Assembly (NCBI RefSeq): GCF_004764705.1 | Contig: NZ_SHLX01000025.1 | Coordinates: forward strand, 62,001 to 126,000 | Direction: 5' to 3' | Length of the DNA stretch: 64,000 nt | Source of the DNA: Paenibacillus cymbidii | Lineage (GTDB): Bacteria; Bacillota; Bacilli; Paenibacillales; NBRC-103111 | Shown here: one piece after another, positions 35,349 to 44,455 of the stretch | Numbering within the stretch: position 1 is the stretch's first letter | How the letters are laid out: each line of letters begins with the position of its first letter | Position numbers and translations under genes: made by a program | Notes under the pieces: generated by a model | Told to the model about the DNA's origin: nothing | Seen by the model: only the letters and a program-made list of their open reading frames with translations | Databases searched by the model: none

Positions 35349-35386
35349 AAAGCCGGCATGAACGTTGCTGCGTTCGTGTCGGCTTT
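35349..35386. terminator. Terminator-like hairpin between convergent genes
   Basis: Outer stem AAAGCCG / CGGCTTT with inner GAACG/CGTTC pairing, next to the GH31 stop; the T run is weak on both strands. Confidence 0.5.
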
Positions 35387-35393
35387 GACGATT

Positions 35394-38300
35394 TTACAGT
35401 GAGGAAACGAGGTCAACGCGCACGTCATGCGTGCCGCGCTCCAGCTTGACGAGCACGTCGGCACCGCGCTGCAGCCAGACGCCGCTCTCCTGAGGCACCG
35501 TCACCTCCGCACGCTTCAGTGATGCGGCATTCGCTCCAACCGACGCCGCGTCGCCGATCGCGCGGAACAGGAGCGCGATCGGTTCTCCGGCGGGAAGCGC
35601 CGCCTCGAGCTTCGCCGTAATGGCCCCATTCTCGCGCTGCACGGTCAAACGAATGGAGCGGCCCTCCTCCTCTTCATCCTCGTAGGCGACATGACCGCCG
35701 CAAGCATAAATCATCAGCGTCAACCTACCGTCCATCCGGTTGCCGACATCGTCGCCCAGCTCGCAGGCGGCGCCCAACTGGAGCGGAATGACGCTGTCCT
35801 CGCGGACAAAGACGGGAATGTGCGCCAGCGGCGCTTCTATGCATTGCGTTTGTCCGCCTGCGATCGGCTGGCCGCCGAACAGCGGCAGCCAGTTGCCGGC
35901 CGGCAAATAGACGTCCTTGCGCTCCGCGCCTTCTTCCGTCACCGGCGCCACCAGCAGCCGCGAGCCGAACATGTATTGCTCCGTCAGCGCGCCGCACGCC
36001 GGATCGTCCGGATAATCGAGCAGCATCGCCCGCATGAGCGGGTGCCCGGTAAGCGAGCTGTGCCGCGCCTCCCGGTAAATGTACGGCAGCAGATTCATGC
36101 GGATATCGGCGTACCGCTTATAAAGCGCAAGCACGTCCGCCCGGCCGGTCCGCTCCGCGATGTTCCACGGCGTGCGGTCCATGTTGAACTGGCCTTTACT
36201 CTCCGCGTGGTATTGCATGACGGGACAGAACGCCGCCATTTGCGCGGAGCGGATGTACAGCTCCGCCGTCGGGATTTCGCCGGAGAAGCCGCCGAGATCC
36301 CAGCCCCAGAACGGGATGCCGGACAGACCGCTGTTCAGCCCGGCGACGATGCTGGCGCGGAAGGCGGCGAACGTCGAACGCTCGTCCCCCGCCCAGTGCA
36401 GCGGCGTCGCCTGCGCGCCCGCATAACCGGCGCGGCTGAATGTGATCGCGTCCCCGTCCTTGTGCCGCAACGCATATTCGTGAAACGCGCCGATGTACAC
36501 GTTCGGGTATTCGTTGCGCATTTCGGCGCCGGAGCGTCCGACGTGAAACGCCGTTTGCGAGCCATATATGCATTCGCCGCCGTCGGTTTTGAACCCGTCG
36601 ATGCCAATTTCGTCGAGCAAATAACGCCGCTTGCCGAGCCACCATTCCGCTGCCGCCGGGTTGGTAAAATCGGGCACCAGACTGCCGCGGAACCACTCGT
36701 ACGGCGGAATGCGGTACGCGCTGCCGTCGCCGTTCTTCACCGCGTAGCCGGCGGCCAGCATCGCCCGCTCGTCTTCGTCGCGCTGCCGGTGGGCGATGCC
36801 GTCCATGAACTTCATCACCGGCGCCTGCCACAGCAGCACCTTGATGCCCGCATCGTGGATGCGCCTCACAAGCTGCTGCGGATCGGGCCAGCGCCCCCAC
36901 GCCGGGAACGTAAAGTCGCCGTACGCGAACCGCTCTTCGCCCGCTTTCACCGCATATTCCGCATCGTTAAAAATATAGAAGCTCGCTTCGTCGCTCCACT
37001 GCTCGATGACCATCACCGTACTGGGGATAGCATGCTCCGCCGTCTGCGCCAACTGCCAATCGACTTCGCGCTCGCTGTCCCAGTTGTTGCTCGACATCCA
37101 CGGGCCGAACGCCCACTTGGGCGGCAGCTTCGGCAAGCCTGTCGCTTCGGCGAGCAACGCCGTCATGGCAAGAGGCGTGCCCGTCATCAGCCGAAAATCG
37201 AGCGACAGCCGGTCCGGCGGCAGATCTGCCTCGATTTGCAGCAAGTCGGGGCGCAATGTGCCGAAACGAAACACCGCGTACAAGGAGCTGTCCAGCAGCA
37301 GCCCGTAGCCGCCCGAGCTGAATGCGGCCGGCACCGGCATATAAGTGCGGTTTCCCTGTTCCTTGTATTGGTTGAATACGTAGTTGTCCAGCTCCTGTCC
37401 GCGATGGTTCAACCCGCCGAACCGTTCGCCCATGCCGTACAGCATCTCCCGCTCGCCGATGCGCCAGTTCAGGCGCAGCTTGCGCGCGCGGCCGTCGCGA
37501 CCGGTCAGCAGCTCGAGCAGCGGCGGCTCGCCTTCGAGGCCGGCAAGGCCGGCGAAGCCGCGAGACAGCTCCGTGCCGGCTTCGCCCAGCAGCCGGAGTA
37601 CCGCCGCGTCACCGGCGACGCTCGCCTCGACGCAGCCGACGCGGCTTGCTGCCGGCAAAACCGCCGCCGGCGATGACGGCTCCTGCGGCAGCAGCGCCAC
37701 GCTCAGCCGCGCGGAGTAGGCGCTCCCCGCAGCAAGCGACGCCACCGTCAGCTCGCACGTGCCGCCGACGCCGCCGGGCAGAGCCACCACGCAGCGCATG
37801 GCGACACGTTCGCCGCTTGACACCACGCCTGCGACACGTCCGACCGCCACCCATTGCAGCACATCATAACCAAACCACTCGGACTCCGCGGTCATTTCGC
37901 CTTCTTCGGCTTCCGCCACGAAGCGGTAGCGAACGCCAACGCACTCATCCAACGCCGGCAGCGCCGCCGTCCAGTACGCCTCGCCGTCCGGCTCCGAAGC
38001 GGCGGTCATCGCCAGCCGGAGCGGCTCCTGCCCGTCCGCCGCGAACTCGACCGCCACCGCCATCGCCGGATCGAACGGTTCGGCGTAAACGCTCACCGTC
38101 ACGGCGTCGCCGACTGTCACAACGCGCGGCGAACGTTCGTTGCGGCCAAAAATATACGGGCATTCGCCGCCAAGCGGTTCGTGGCGGAAACGCACGCCCC
38201 CGAGCGCTGCGCCTCCAGCGCGTAACGCCAACCGCAGCGCGGCGATGTCGAACAGCGGCGAATCGCCGCCAGCCGCCTCCGCCCCCGCTGCCGCCTGCGC

Positions 38301-38942
38301 CAGCAGTCGCCGCGCCCGCGCAGGCTGGCCGTTTTCGCCGCAGTACCACGACCAGAGCGCCGCCGTATCGCCGGTCAACCGCTCGTCGTCGATCGGGCGA
38401 ATCGCCGCCAGCAGCGCCAAATCGCCGGCGCTGATCAGCCCGAACGGCACCGCCGCGGCGACGATATCGGGCCGCACCGCAACGCCATCGCAATCGCTGA
38501 CGAAATGATCGCCGCGCATGAACCGGGCGAACGCCGCTTCGCGAATCAGCTTGCACGCTTGCCTCGCCGGAGCGGAGTCCCAGCGCGCCGCAGCCGTGCG
38601 CAGCGCGGCGAAGCTCAGCGCCGCGTTCACAAGCCCGACGCCCGCCGCTTCATCGCCGGGCAGCATCGCATGCGGCGCCGGCTCCAGCCAGCCGGCGGCA
38701 ATCTTGCCCACGCAGGCGGCGATCAGCTCGCCTGCTTCCTCATGCGCCGCCTGCGTCTCGCCGAGCGCCCATAACCACCAGGCGCACGACAACGCGTCCG
38801 CCTCATCTCCCAGCTGCCGCAGCCGCTGCTCCATGCGCGCGCTCGTCGCCCGCGCCGCAGCCTCGTCGCCGCGAAGCGCCGCCGCATACACGCGCAGCGC
38901 ATCGTCGCGGAACGCCGTATGTTTTTCCGCCGCCATCGCCAT
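35394..38942 (-). CDS. GH31 family alpha-glycosidase with large N-terminal extension
   Basis: 1182 aa, cytoplasmic (no signal), ATG 38942 after GGGGGGAG, one base after the permease stop. The GH31 catalytic barrel lies at about 600-960: nucleophile Asp in GFKTDGGE, acid/base Asp in HWAGDERSTF, and GLNSGLSGIPFWGWDLGGF as in alpha-xylosidases and alpha-glucosidases. Residues about 1-240 are helical and Ala-rich, with a segment (RPDIVAAAVPFGLISAGD ... GDTAALWSWYCGENG ... ARRLLAQAAAG) reminiscent of the end of GH15-type (alpha/alpha)6 domains. Residues about 245-360 look like a beta module. GH31 proteins are usually 650-900 aa. It should cleave oligosaccharides imported by the linked transporter. 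Confidence 0.92.
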   Translation of the reverse strand: MAMAAEKHTAFRDDALRVYAAALRGDEAAARATSARMEQRLRQLGDEADALSCAWWLWALGETQAAHEEAGELIAACVGKIAAGWLEPAPHAMLPGDEAAGVGLVNAALSFAALRTAAARWDSAPARQACKLIREAAFARFMRGDHFVSDCDGVAVRPDIVAAAVPFGLISAGDLALLAAIRPIDDERLTGDTAALWSWYCGENGQPARARRLLAQAAAGAEAAGGDSPLFDIAALRLALRAGGAALGGVRFRHEPLGGECPYIFGRNERSPRVVTVGDAVTVSVYAEPFDPAMAVAVEFAADGQEPLRLAMTAASEPDGEAYWTAALPALDECVGVRYRFVAEAEEGEMTAESEWFGYDVLQWVAVGRVAGVVSSGERVAMRCVVALPGGVGGTCELTVASLAAGSAYSARLSVALLPQEPSSPAAVLPAASRVGCVEASVAGDAAVLRLLGEAGTELSRGFAGLAGLEGEPPLLELLTGRDGRARKLRLNWRIGEREMLYGMGERFGGLNHRGQELDNYVFNQYKEQGNRTYMPVPAAFSSGGYGLLLDSSLYAVFRFGTLRPDLLQIEADLPPDRLSLDFRLMTGTPLAMTALLAEATGLPKLPPKWAFGPWMSSNNWDSEREVDWQLAQTAEHAIPSTVMVIEQWSDEASFYIFNDAEYAVKAGEERFAYGDFTFPAWGRWPDPQQLVRRIHDAGIKVLLWQAPVMKFMDGIAHRQRDEDERAMLAAGYAVKNGDGSAYRIPPYEWFRGSLVPDFTNPAAAEWWLGKRRYLLDEIGIDGFKTDGGECIYGSQTAFHVGRSGAEMRNEYPNVYIGAFHEYALRHKDGDAITFSRAGYAGAQATPLHWAGDERSTFAAFRASIVAGLNSGLSGIPFWGWDLGGFSGEIPTAELYIRSAQMAAFCPVMQYHAESKGQFNMDRTPWNIAERTGRADVLALYKRYADIRMNLLPYIYREARHSSLTGHPLMRAMLLDYPDDPACGALTEQYMFGSRLLVAPVTEEGAERKDVYLPAGNWLPLFGGQPIAGGQTQCIEAPLAHIPVFVREDSVIPLQLGAACELGDDVGNRMDGRLTLMIYACGGHVAYEDEEEEGRSIRLTVQRENGAITAKLEAALPAGEPIALLFRAIGDAASVGANAASLKRAEVTVPQESGVWLQRGADVLVKLERGTHDVRVDLVSSL

Positions 38943-38943
38943 G

Positions 38944-39768
38944 CTACTTCACTCCCCCCAACTGCAATCCCGCTTTGAAAAATTGCTGCGCAAACAAATA
39001 CAACACGATGATCGGCAGCATCGAAATCAGGCTTCCGGCCATCAGCGTATTGTACTCGCTGCTGTATTGCCCGGATAACGAACTGAGCGCCAGCGGCAGC
39101 GTCATGAGCGCCTTGTCGGACAGAATGACAAGCGGCCAAAAATAATCGTTCCACGAACCCATGAACGTAATAATCCCGAGCGTCGTAATGATCGGCACGC
39201 TGAGCGGCAGCATGATGCGCCAGAACACGCTGCGCCGCGAAGCGCCGTCCATGTAGGCGGCGTCGAGGAAATCGTTGTGCACCGTCAGCATGAACTGCCG
39301 CAGCATAAAGATCGCAAACGGGTTGAAAATCGTCGTGCTCATCAGCCCGGCGTACGTATTAAGCAGGTGCAGGTGCTTCAGCACAAGGAAGATCGGAATA
39401 ATCGTCACCTGGCCAGGCACCATCATGGTCGCCAGGAACAAAGCAAACAGCGGACCTTTGCCGCGAAAATCGATCTTTGCAAACACATAGGCGGCCATCA
39501 GCGCCGAAAGCAGCGTAATCAACGTGGAAACGACAGACACGAACAGGCTGTTGCCGATCGCCTGCGCGAACGGGAACGCGGTGAACACTTTGCGATAGCC
39601 TTCGAAACTGATCGTCTCCGGAATCCACTGTATCGGCACGACCAGCAGCGCCCCTTTGCTCTTCAGCGAGGTGCTGACCATCCAGAAGAACGGAATGAGC
39701 GCAAATAAGGCCAGCAGCGTGGCAAGCACATAAAATACGGCAGGCTTCCAGAAGCGTCTAAGCGTCAT
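38944..39768 (-). CDS. Carbohydrate ABC transporter permease (MalG type)
   Basis: 274 aa, six membrane segments. The EAA loop is DFLDAAYMDGASRRSVFWRI, and GIITFMGSWNDYFWPL follows as in MalG/LacG-type permeases. ATG 39768 overlaps the end of the partner permease by 11 bases. The length of about 275 aa and the small binding protein mark this importer as the CUT1 type, different from the LplABC systems elsewhere in the window. Confidence 0.95.
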   Translation of the reverse strand: MTLRRFWKPAVFYVLATLLALFALIPFFWMVSTSLKSKGALLVVPIQWIPETISFEGYRKVFTAFPFAQAIGNSLFVSVVSTLITLLSALMAAYVFAKIDFRGKGPLFALFLATMMVPGQVTIIPIFLVLKHLHLLNTYAGLMSTTIFNPFAIFMLRQFMLTVHNDFLDAAYMDGASRRSVFWRIMLPLSVPIITTLGIITFMGSWNDYFWPLVILSDKALMTLPLALSSLSGQYSSEYNTLMAGSLISMLPIIVLYLFAQQFFKAGLQLGGVK

Positions 39769-40666
39769 AGTGCACCCACCTTTTTTGCAGCTTCATCTGC
39801 ACGTACGTAAACAGGAAAATGATCGCGAACAAAATCCACGAAAACGACGAGGCGTAGCCCATTTTGTAATATTTGAACGCGTATTTGTAGATCCGCTCCA
39901 CCATCGCCTGCGTTGCTCCCGCCGGCCCGGCGTCCGTCGTCATAATCATCACCTGGGGAAACAGCTGAAACGAGTTGATGATGCAAATAATCATCACGAA
40001 AAACAGGAACGGCGACAGCAGCGGCAGCGTGATGCGGCGCAGCTTCTGCCAGAAGCCGGCGCCGTCGATTTCGGCCGCTTCGTAGTAGCTAGGGCTGATG
40101 CCCTGCAAACCGCCGAGGAAAATTAGCGCAAAGAAGCCGAGGTCCTTCCACACGCTGGCCAGCACGATGCCCGGCATCGCCCAATACCGGTCCTGCAGCC
40201 AGGCGGGACCTTCGATGCCAATGTACCCGAGCAGTGCGTTGACCGGACCGTAATCGCGGCTGAGCAGCCATTTCCAGATGAGCGAACCCGCCACCCACGA
40301 CGTCAGCACGGGAATAAAATAGAGCACGCGATAGACGCTGATCCCCCGGTACCGGTTGTTCAGCAGAATGGCGGCGCCGATGGAAGCGATCAGAATGAGC
40401 GGGATGTACAGCACGATGTAGTACAGCGTGTTGCGCAGCACCCGCCAAAACTCTTCCCCGGCCAATATGGCGTGGTAGTTGCCGAAGCCGACGAACTTGG
40501 GCACGCCCGCGGCCAAGTTCCAGACGTTCAGCCCGTCCCAGGTCGTCAAGCTGATCAGAAACGAATACACAATCGGTATGAAGCTGATGACGACAAGGCC
40601 GACCGTCGACGGCAGCAAAAACAGCACGATCGTAATCCACTTGTCCCGCCGCTGGCTCCCGTTCAT
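39758..40666 (-). CDS. Sugar ABC transporter permease (MalF type)
   Basis: 302 aa. ATG 40666 with GAGGGGTGCGGGA is preferred over the frame to 40744. Six membrane segments; EAA loop SYYEAAEIDGAGFWQKLRRI; the WLLSRDYGPVNALLGYIGIE stretch is typical of CUT1 permeases. It follows the binding-protein gene by 85 bases. Confidence 0.95.
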   Translation of the reverse strand: MNGSQRRDKWITIVLFLLPSTVGLVVISFIPIVYSFLISLTTWDGLNVWNLAAGVPKFVGFGNYHAILAGEEFWRVLRNTLYYIVLYIPLILIASIGAAILLNNRYRGISVYRVLYFIPVLTSWVAGSLIWKWLLSRDYGPVNALLGYIGIEGPAWLQDRYWAMPGIVLASVWKDLGFFALIFLGGLQGISPSYYEAAEIDGAGFWQKLRRITLPLLSPFLFFVMIICIINSFQLFPQVMIMTTDAGPAGATQAMVERIYKYAFKYYKMGYASSFSWILFAIIFLFTYVQMKLQKRWVHYDA

Positions 40667-40751
40667 TCCCGCACCCCTCAAGGCGCGCGAAATGCCGGCC
40701 GACCGCTGGCGTAGCGGGCGCGGCAAGCATTCCGCACGATTCATATTCGGC

Positions 40752-42038
40752 TTACTGCAGCTTGATCTTCTGCTCGAGCTCGGCTTGCGCTTCCTTCAGC
40801 ACCTGCTCCGCCGGTTTCGTTCCTTGCGCGGCTTCCTGCAGGTGGCGGCCGATGATGTCGTTCATTTCATTAAACTGCTCGATCACCGGCGGCGTAATCA
40901 GGTAGTTCAGCGAATCGAACACCGCTTTGCGGTTTTCCGGCGGCTTCGCTTTGAGGTACGTGTCGAGCACGTCCTGGTAAGTCGATGCCGGCAGCTCCCA
41001 GCCCGCGTCTACGCGGATTTTGGCCGCTTCCTTGCCGGCGGACATGAACTTGATCCATTCGAAGGCGGCGCCTTGAACCTTCGAGTCCTTGTTGATCACG
41101 AGGCCGTTGGAGAAAAAGTGCGTCGCCTTCTTCTTGTTGCCCGGTTCGATCGCTACGTCCCAGTTGAACTTCACATTTTTGATGAAGTCCGGGAACGCCC
41201 AGACTCCGGTAATGATCATGCCGAGCCGGCCCGCCTTGAACAAATCCCAGTCGCCCGTGCCGCTCAATTGCGCTTCCGTCGGCATCGAGTTGGCGACGAG
41301 GATACGGTCGGTCAAATGCTTGAGCGTTTCGACGTTTTCCGGCGTATTGACCGTAAATTTCGTTTTGTCCGCGTTCAGCAGGCTGCCGCCGTTTTGCTGC
41401 GCCGCTTTGAAAAATTCAAAAAACTGCACGCCTTGCGAAATGCCAAATGTGTTTTTGTCGAGGGCGCGGATTTTGATCGCGGCGGCGTCCATCTCTTTCC
41501 ACGTCCATTGATCCGTCGGGTAAGTTACCTTCGCTTTGTCGAACAAGTCCTTGTTGTAGATGAGCAGCACGTTCGAGAAGCTCGCGGGCAAGCCGTACTG
41601 CTTGCCGTCCGCCGCAAAAGCGGCGAGCGCCTGCTTGTTGACCGTGCTTTGGTCGAATTTGGTCGTTTTGAACTGGGCGGCGAGGTCGAGCAGCACGCCT
41701 TTTTTGGCGTAGGAATAGAAGTTTTCGAAGTTGAGCTCGTAAGCGTCGGGCGCCTGGCCGGCGGCGACACGCGTCTGCATCTGCGTGAAGTAGTCGCCGA
41801 ATGCGATCGTTTCGATCTGCACTTTAATATTCGTATGCTGCTTCTCGAACTCGTCTTTCATTTGAGCCAAATATTTTTCGTTGTCGCCCGAGCTGGAGAA
41901 GTTGGCGAACTTGACGGTGACGGTGCTGCCGGACGATGATGTGCCTTTCGAGCCGCTGCTGCAGCCGACGGCCGCAACGGCCAGCAGCGCTGCCGCCGTG
42001 GCGGCTGTAAACGATTTGCCGAATAACCCTTTCTTCAT
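40752..42038 (-). CDS. Sugar ABC transporter substrate-binding lipoprotein (CUT1)
   Basis: 428 aa. ATG 42038 follows TATGGGGGAATC. Signal peptide with lipobox VAAVGC (Cys26), Ser/Gly linker, then a family-1 maltodextrin-type binding fold (LYDKDLFDKA-like segment LLIYNKDLFDKAKV, WTWKEMDAAAIKIR, and GRLGMIITGVWAFPDF). First gene of the operon binding protein-permease-permease-GH31, with a cre-like site upstream and a LacI regulator next to it. The GH31 partner suggests an alpha-glucoside or alpha-xyloside. Confidence 0.95.
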   Translation of the reverse strand: MKKGLFGKSFTAATAAALLAVAAVGCSSGSKGTSSSGSTVTVKFANFSSSGDNEKYLAQMKDEFEKQHTNIKVQIETIAFGDYFTQMQTRVAAGQAPDAYELNFENFYSYAKKGVLLDLAAQFKTTKFDQSTVNKQALAAFAADGKQYGLPASFSNVLLIYNKDLFDKAKVTYPTDQWTWKEMDAAAIKIRALDKNTFGISQGVQFFEFFKAAQQNGGSLLNADKTKFTVNTPENVETLKHLTDRILVANSMPTEAQLSGTGDWDLFKAGRLGMIITGVWAFPDFIKNVKFNWDVAIEPGNKKKATHFFSNGLVINKDSKVQGAAFEWIKFMSAGKEAAKIRVDAGWELPASTYQDVLDTYLKAKPPENRKAVFDSLNYLITPPVIEQFNEMNDIIGRHLQEAAQGTKPAEQVLKEAQAELEQKIKLQ

Positions 42039-42142
42039 GGAATGATTCCCCCATAATCAGATTTTCGCGCTTCCTTGCACAGCTCATGAACTGCCTTTCT
42101 TCCCGGTAACGTGCCGCGTCACCAACTCCTTTCGCATGGAAA

Positions 42143-42156
42143 AGAAAACGCTTTCA
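42143..42156 (-). promoter_or_regulatory. cre-like / LacI-family operator
   Basis: AGAAAACGCTTTCA agrees with the CcpA cre consensus TGWAANCGNTNWCA at all but the first base, 105 bases upstream of the importer operon. Carbon catabolite repression, or control by the neighbouring LacI protein, is expected. Confidence 0.55.
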
Positions 42157-42233
42157 AATAGCGTTTGCCATCATGGTTGCCGCCATAGCCATGTTCGGCT
42201 CTTCTGTTGCTGCTGCCGGCTGCCGGGCTGCGG

Positions 42234-43262
42234 TCAGGGACGCAGCCGTTTCACCGTTTGCCGCTCGACCAGCTCCAGCGGAAGCATCAGCTTCTCCGTG
42301 CCGTTCGGGGCGATGCCGTCGATCGTGTCGAGCAGGCAGCGGGCCGCCGTGATGCCCTTTCCTTTAATATCCTGGCGGACGGTAGTCAGCTGAGGCATAA
42401 ACATGCGCGCCATCGGGATGTCGTCGAAGCCGACGACAGAGACGTCTTCCGGCACGTTGCGCCCGCCGGCCGTCAGGCCGCTGATGACGCCGAACGCCAT
42501 CATGTCCGCCGTGGCGAATACCGCCGTGATGTCCGGATGCTTCTCCGCTATCGTCCTGCCTGCGGCGACGCCGTATTCGTAGCTGACGGAATCTTCGAAC
42601 ACGTAATCGGAATCGTAGAACAGCCCCGCTTCCTGCAGCGCGCTTTTGTAGCCGAGGAACCGTTTCTCGACCACGCCGTCCTTCTTGATCGTGCCGGTGA
42701 CGAGCGCAATGTTCGTGTGGCCGTTCGCGATCAAATAGTCCGTCGCCAGCTTGCCGCCGGCCGTATCGTCGATGCCGATTTTGCGGAAGGCGGTGTCGTT
42801 GATGTAGCTGTCGATCAGCACGATCGGGATGTTCACTTGCTTCAGTTCTTCGTAAAACTTCTCGTGGTAGATGCCCATGATGATAGCGCCGTCGAGGTTG
42901 CGTTGCATGGTGATGTCGAGGTAGCTTCTGCCTTTATCCACGCCGGACAGGATGAAGTGGTAGTTGTGCTTGCGCAGTTCGGATTCGATGCCGCTGACGA
43001 CTTCGCTGTAGAAAGGGTTTTCAAGAATAAGCTGGCGATGCGATTCGGTCTGCGGAATGACGATGCCGATCAGGAACGACTTGTTGTTGACGAGACTTCG
43101 GGCTGAATAATCCGGAATGTAGTTCAATGCTGCGATTGCGGCCTTGATCTTCTCGAGCGTTTCGGCGGACACTTTGTCTTCCTTGCCGTTCAGCGCGTAG
43201 GAGATGGCGGCTGTCGATACACCGGCCGCTTTGGCGACGTCTTTGATCGTTACCCGCCTCAT
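42234..43262 (-). CDS. LacI family transcriptional regulator
   Basis: 342 aa. N-terminal helix-turn-helix VTIKDVAKAAGVSTAAISYALNG with hinge helix YIPDYSARSLV, then a periplasmic-binding-protein-like sugar domain (about 60-340; IGIVIPQTES, VSVVGFDDIPMARMFMPQLTTV). ATG 43262 follows AAAGGTGTGATGCC. It lies 195 bases upstream of the third importer operon on the same strand and most likely represses it until the sugar is present. It has a palindromic site in its own promoter. Confidence 0.95.
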   Translation of the reverse strand: MRRVTIKDVAKAAGVSTAAISYALNGKEDKVSAETLEKIKAAIAALNYIPDYSARSLVNNKSFLIGIVIPQTESHRQLILENPFYSEVVSGIESELRKHNYHFILSGVDKGRSYLDITMQRNLDGAIIMGIYHEKFYEELKQVNIPIVLIDSYINDTAFRKIGIDDTAGGKLATDYLIANGHTNIALVTGTIKKDGVVEKRFLGYKSALQEAGLFYDSDYVFEDSVSYEYGVAAGRTIAEKHPDITAVFATADMMAFGVISGLTAGGRNVPEDVSVVGFDDIPMARMFMPQLTTVRQDIKGKGITAARCLLDTIDGIAPNGTEKLMLPLELVERQTVKRLRP

Positions 43263-43276
43263 GGCATCACACCTTT

Positions 43277-43292
43277 AGTTAATCGTTTAACT
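43277..43292. promoter_or_regulatory. LacI autoregulatory operator
   Basis: AGTTAATCGTTTAACT, a palindrome with the central CG typical of LacI-family sites, placed directly after the -10 box of the regulator's own promoter. Confidence 0.65.
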
Positions 43293-43293
43293 C

Positions 43294-43322
43294 ATTATAA
43301 AATGGAAACTCGGGGATTTCAA
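43294..43322 (-). promoter_or_regulatory. SigmaA promoter of the LacI gene
   Basis: Minus strand TTGAAA (43317-43322), 17 bases, TATAAT (43294-43299). Confidence 0.85.
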
Positions 43323-43558
43323 CCGTTTTTTTTGGAAAATCAATCGATTTTCGCGTGAACGTGTCCAAGTCGAGTTGGATTTTACTTAAACGTAAAACTA
43401 AAAGGAAACCTGCCCTGTTTCCATTGCGCCGGCGACCGATCTGCCGCCGTGCCCGCGAAAGCTCCCTTTTTGGCCGATTGTGCATGCCCGTTGTTGGCGC
43501 AAGTGGTGACGCATAAGACAATTAGCCAAATTTTCATCGAACCTGACGCAATAAACCC

Positions 43559-43588
43559 TTTACAGGACACCAAAAGGTGTTATATCAT
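43559..43588 (+). promoter_or_regulatory. Likely promoter of the DoxX gene
   Basis: TTTACA (43559-43564), 18 bases, TATCAT (43583-43588); one operator copy lies in the spacer and another just downstream. Confidence 0.55.
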
Positions 43589-43610
43589 AAATACGACACC
43601 AAACGGTGTC
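43567..43610. promoter_or_regulatory. Twin ACACC-N4-GGTGT palindromic operators
   Basis: Copies at 43567-43580 (ACACCAAAAGGTGT) and 43595-43610 (GACACCAAACGGTGTC), centres 29 bases apart, bracket the -10 box of the DoxX promoter. The binding protein is not encoded next to it and was not identified. Confidence 0.65.
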
Positions 43611-43636
43611 CAATTACAGCGCAAAGGAAGAGGATT

Positions 43637-44005
43637 ATGCACATTTTAGCTATCGTACTGCAAAGTTGGCTGCTTTTCTCCATGGCTTTTTTTAGTATCA
43701 GCAAGCTGACGGGGGCCAAGCATCAGGTAGAGTTGTTCGACTCGATTCAATTTCCTCAGTGGTTTCGCATCGTTACAGGCCTCGTCCAAATGGTCGGCTG
43801 CATCGGACTCGTCATCGGCTACTGGCATTCGGGAGCGGCTGCATGGAGCGGAATATTGATCGGGATCATGATGCTGGTTGCGATTTTTGCCCATCTCCGC
43901 GTGAAGCATTCCTTCGGCAAACTGTTTCCCGCGGTATTGAATCTTGCTTTGGCTGTTGCCGTTCTGGCGTTGTTTGCGGACAACCTCTCTCATCCGTTCG
44001 GTTAA
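43637..44005 (+). CDS. DoxX-like family membrane protein
   Basis: 122 aa with four membrane helices (about 5-24, 44-64, 68-88, 96-116). ATG 43637 follows AAGGAAGAGG. ISKLTGAKHQVELFDSIQFPQWFRIVTG fits the DoxX-like pattern seen in small Bacillus and Paenibacillus proteins often induced by stress. The function is unclear; related proteins take part in redox or thiosulfate-linked reactions or quinone stress. It is monocistronic with twin operators and closed by a terminator. Confidence 0.85.
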   Translation: MHILAIVLQSWLLFSMAFFSISKLTGAKHQVELFDSIQFPQWFRIVTGLVQMVGCIGLVIGYWHSGAAAWSGILIGIMMLVAIFAHLRVKHSFGKLFPAVLNLALAVAVLALFADNLSHPFG

Positions 44006-44013
44006 ATCTTCCG

Positions 44014-44049
44014 CGAGCCCCCGTCCGCCGGCCGGACGGGGGCTCGTTT
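44014..44049 (+). terminator. Rho-independent terminator
   Basis: Stem of fourteen pairs CGAGCCCCCGTCCG / CGGACGGGGGCTCG then GTTTG, directly after the DoxX stop. Confidence 0.8.
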
Positions 44050-44269
44050 GCGCGCCTGCCTATCCGCTCCCGTACTACCTTTACGTGCCCCGTCTGTCAC
44101 CGCTATCTCCTCCTCTCATCGGACCAAGGCCTCATCGCCCCATGTATTCAGGTTAAGCCCTGCAGCCGCGCTCGCAGTCTGACTCCGGCTTCGGCGGTGG
44201 CCAACTTCATATGCCTATCCGAACGGGGAGGTCAATTTTGCATCAGATCGCTGATTCGGGTCGTATGTG

Positions 44270-44455
44270 GTTCATTCTGTATGAAATTTCGCATACATTC
44301 GGCCGACTCGGGCCGAGTGGGGCTCATTATGTATGATTTTTCGCATACAATCGACAGGTTCGGGCGATGTGGGGCTCATTATGCATGAAATTTCGCATAC
44401 AATCGACCGGTCCGGGCCGAGTGGGGCTCCTTCTGTATGATTTTCGCATACATGC
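44270..44455. repeat. 52-base tandem repeats with palindromic core (class III), copy 2
   Basis: Four cores (GTATG/GCATG at 44279, 44331, 44383 and 44435, spaced exactly 52 bases) of the form GTATGAAATTTCGCATAC or GTATGATTTTTCGCATAC followed by ATTCGG or AATCGAC. They are related to the array at 35227-35348. This lies in the 714-base gap between the DoxX and siderophore-binding genes; 44050-44270 and 44456-44640 hold nothing else that could be recognised. Confidence 0.85.

Noticed and set aside
34495..35361. Plus-strand frame ending in repeated peptide units over the class III repeats
   Set aside because: Different frame inside the AraC gene; the peptide repeats just reflect the 51-base non-coding DNA repeat.
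35691..37676. An open frame of 661 codons opposite the GH31 gene
   Set aside because: Antisense shadow of a GC-rich gene; composition (Arg, Gln, His, Ala) is typical of such shadows and no family is recognised.
44270..44455. Possible CRISPR array because of regular 52-base periodicity
   Set aside because: The parts between the palindromes are similar to one another and not unique spacers, the cores vary, and no cas gene is present.
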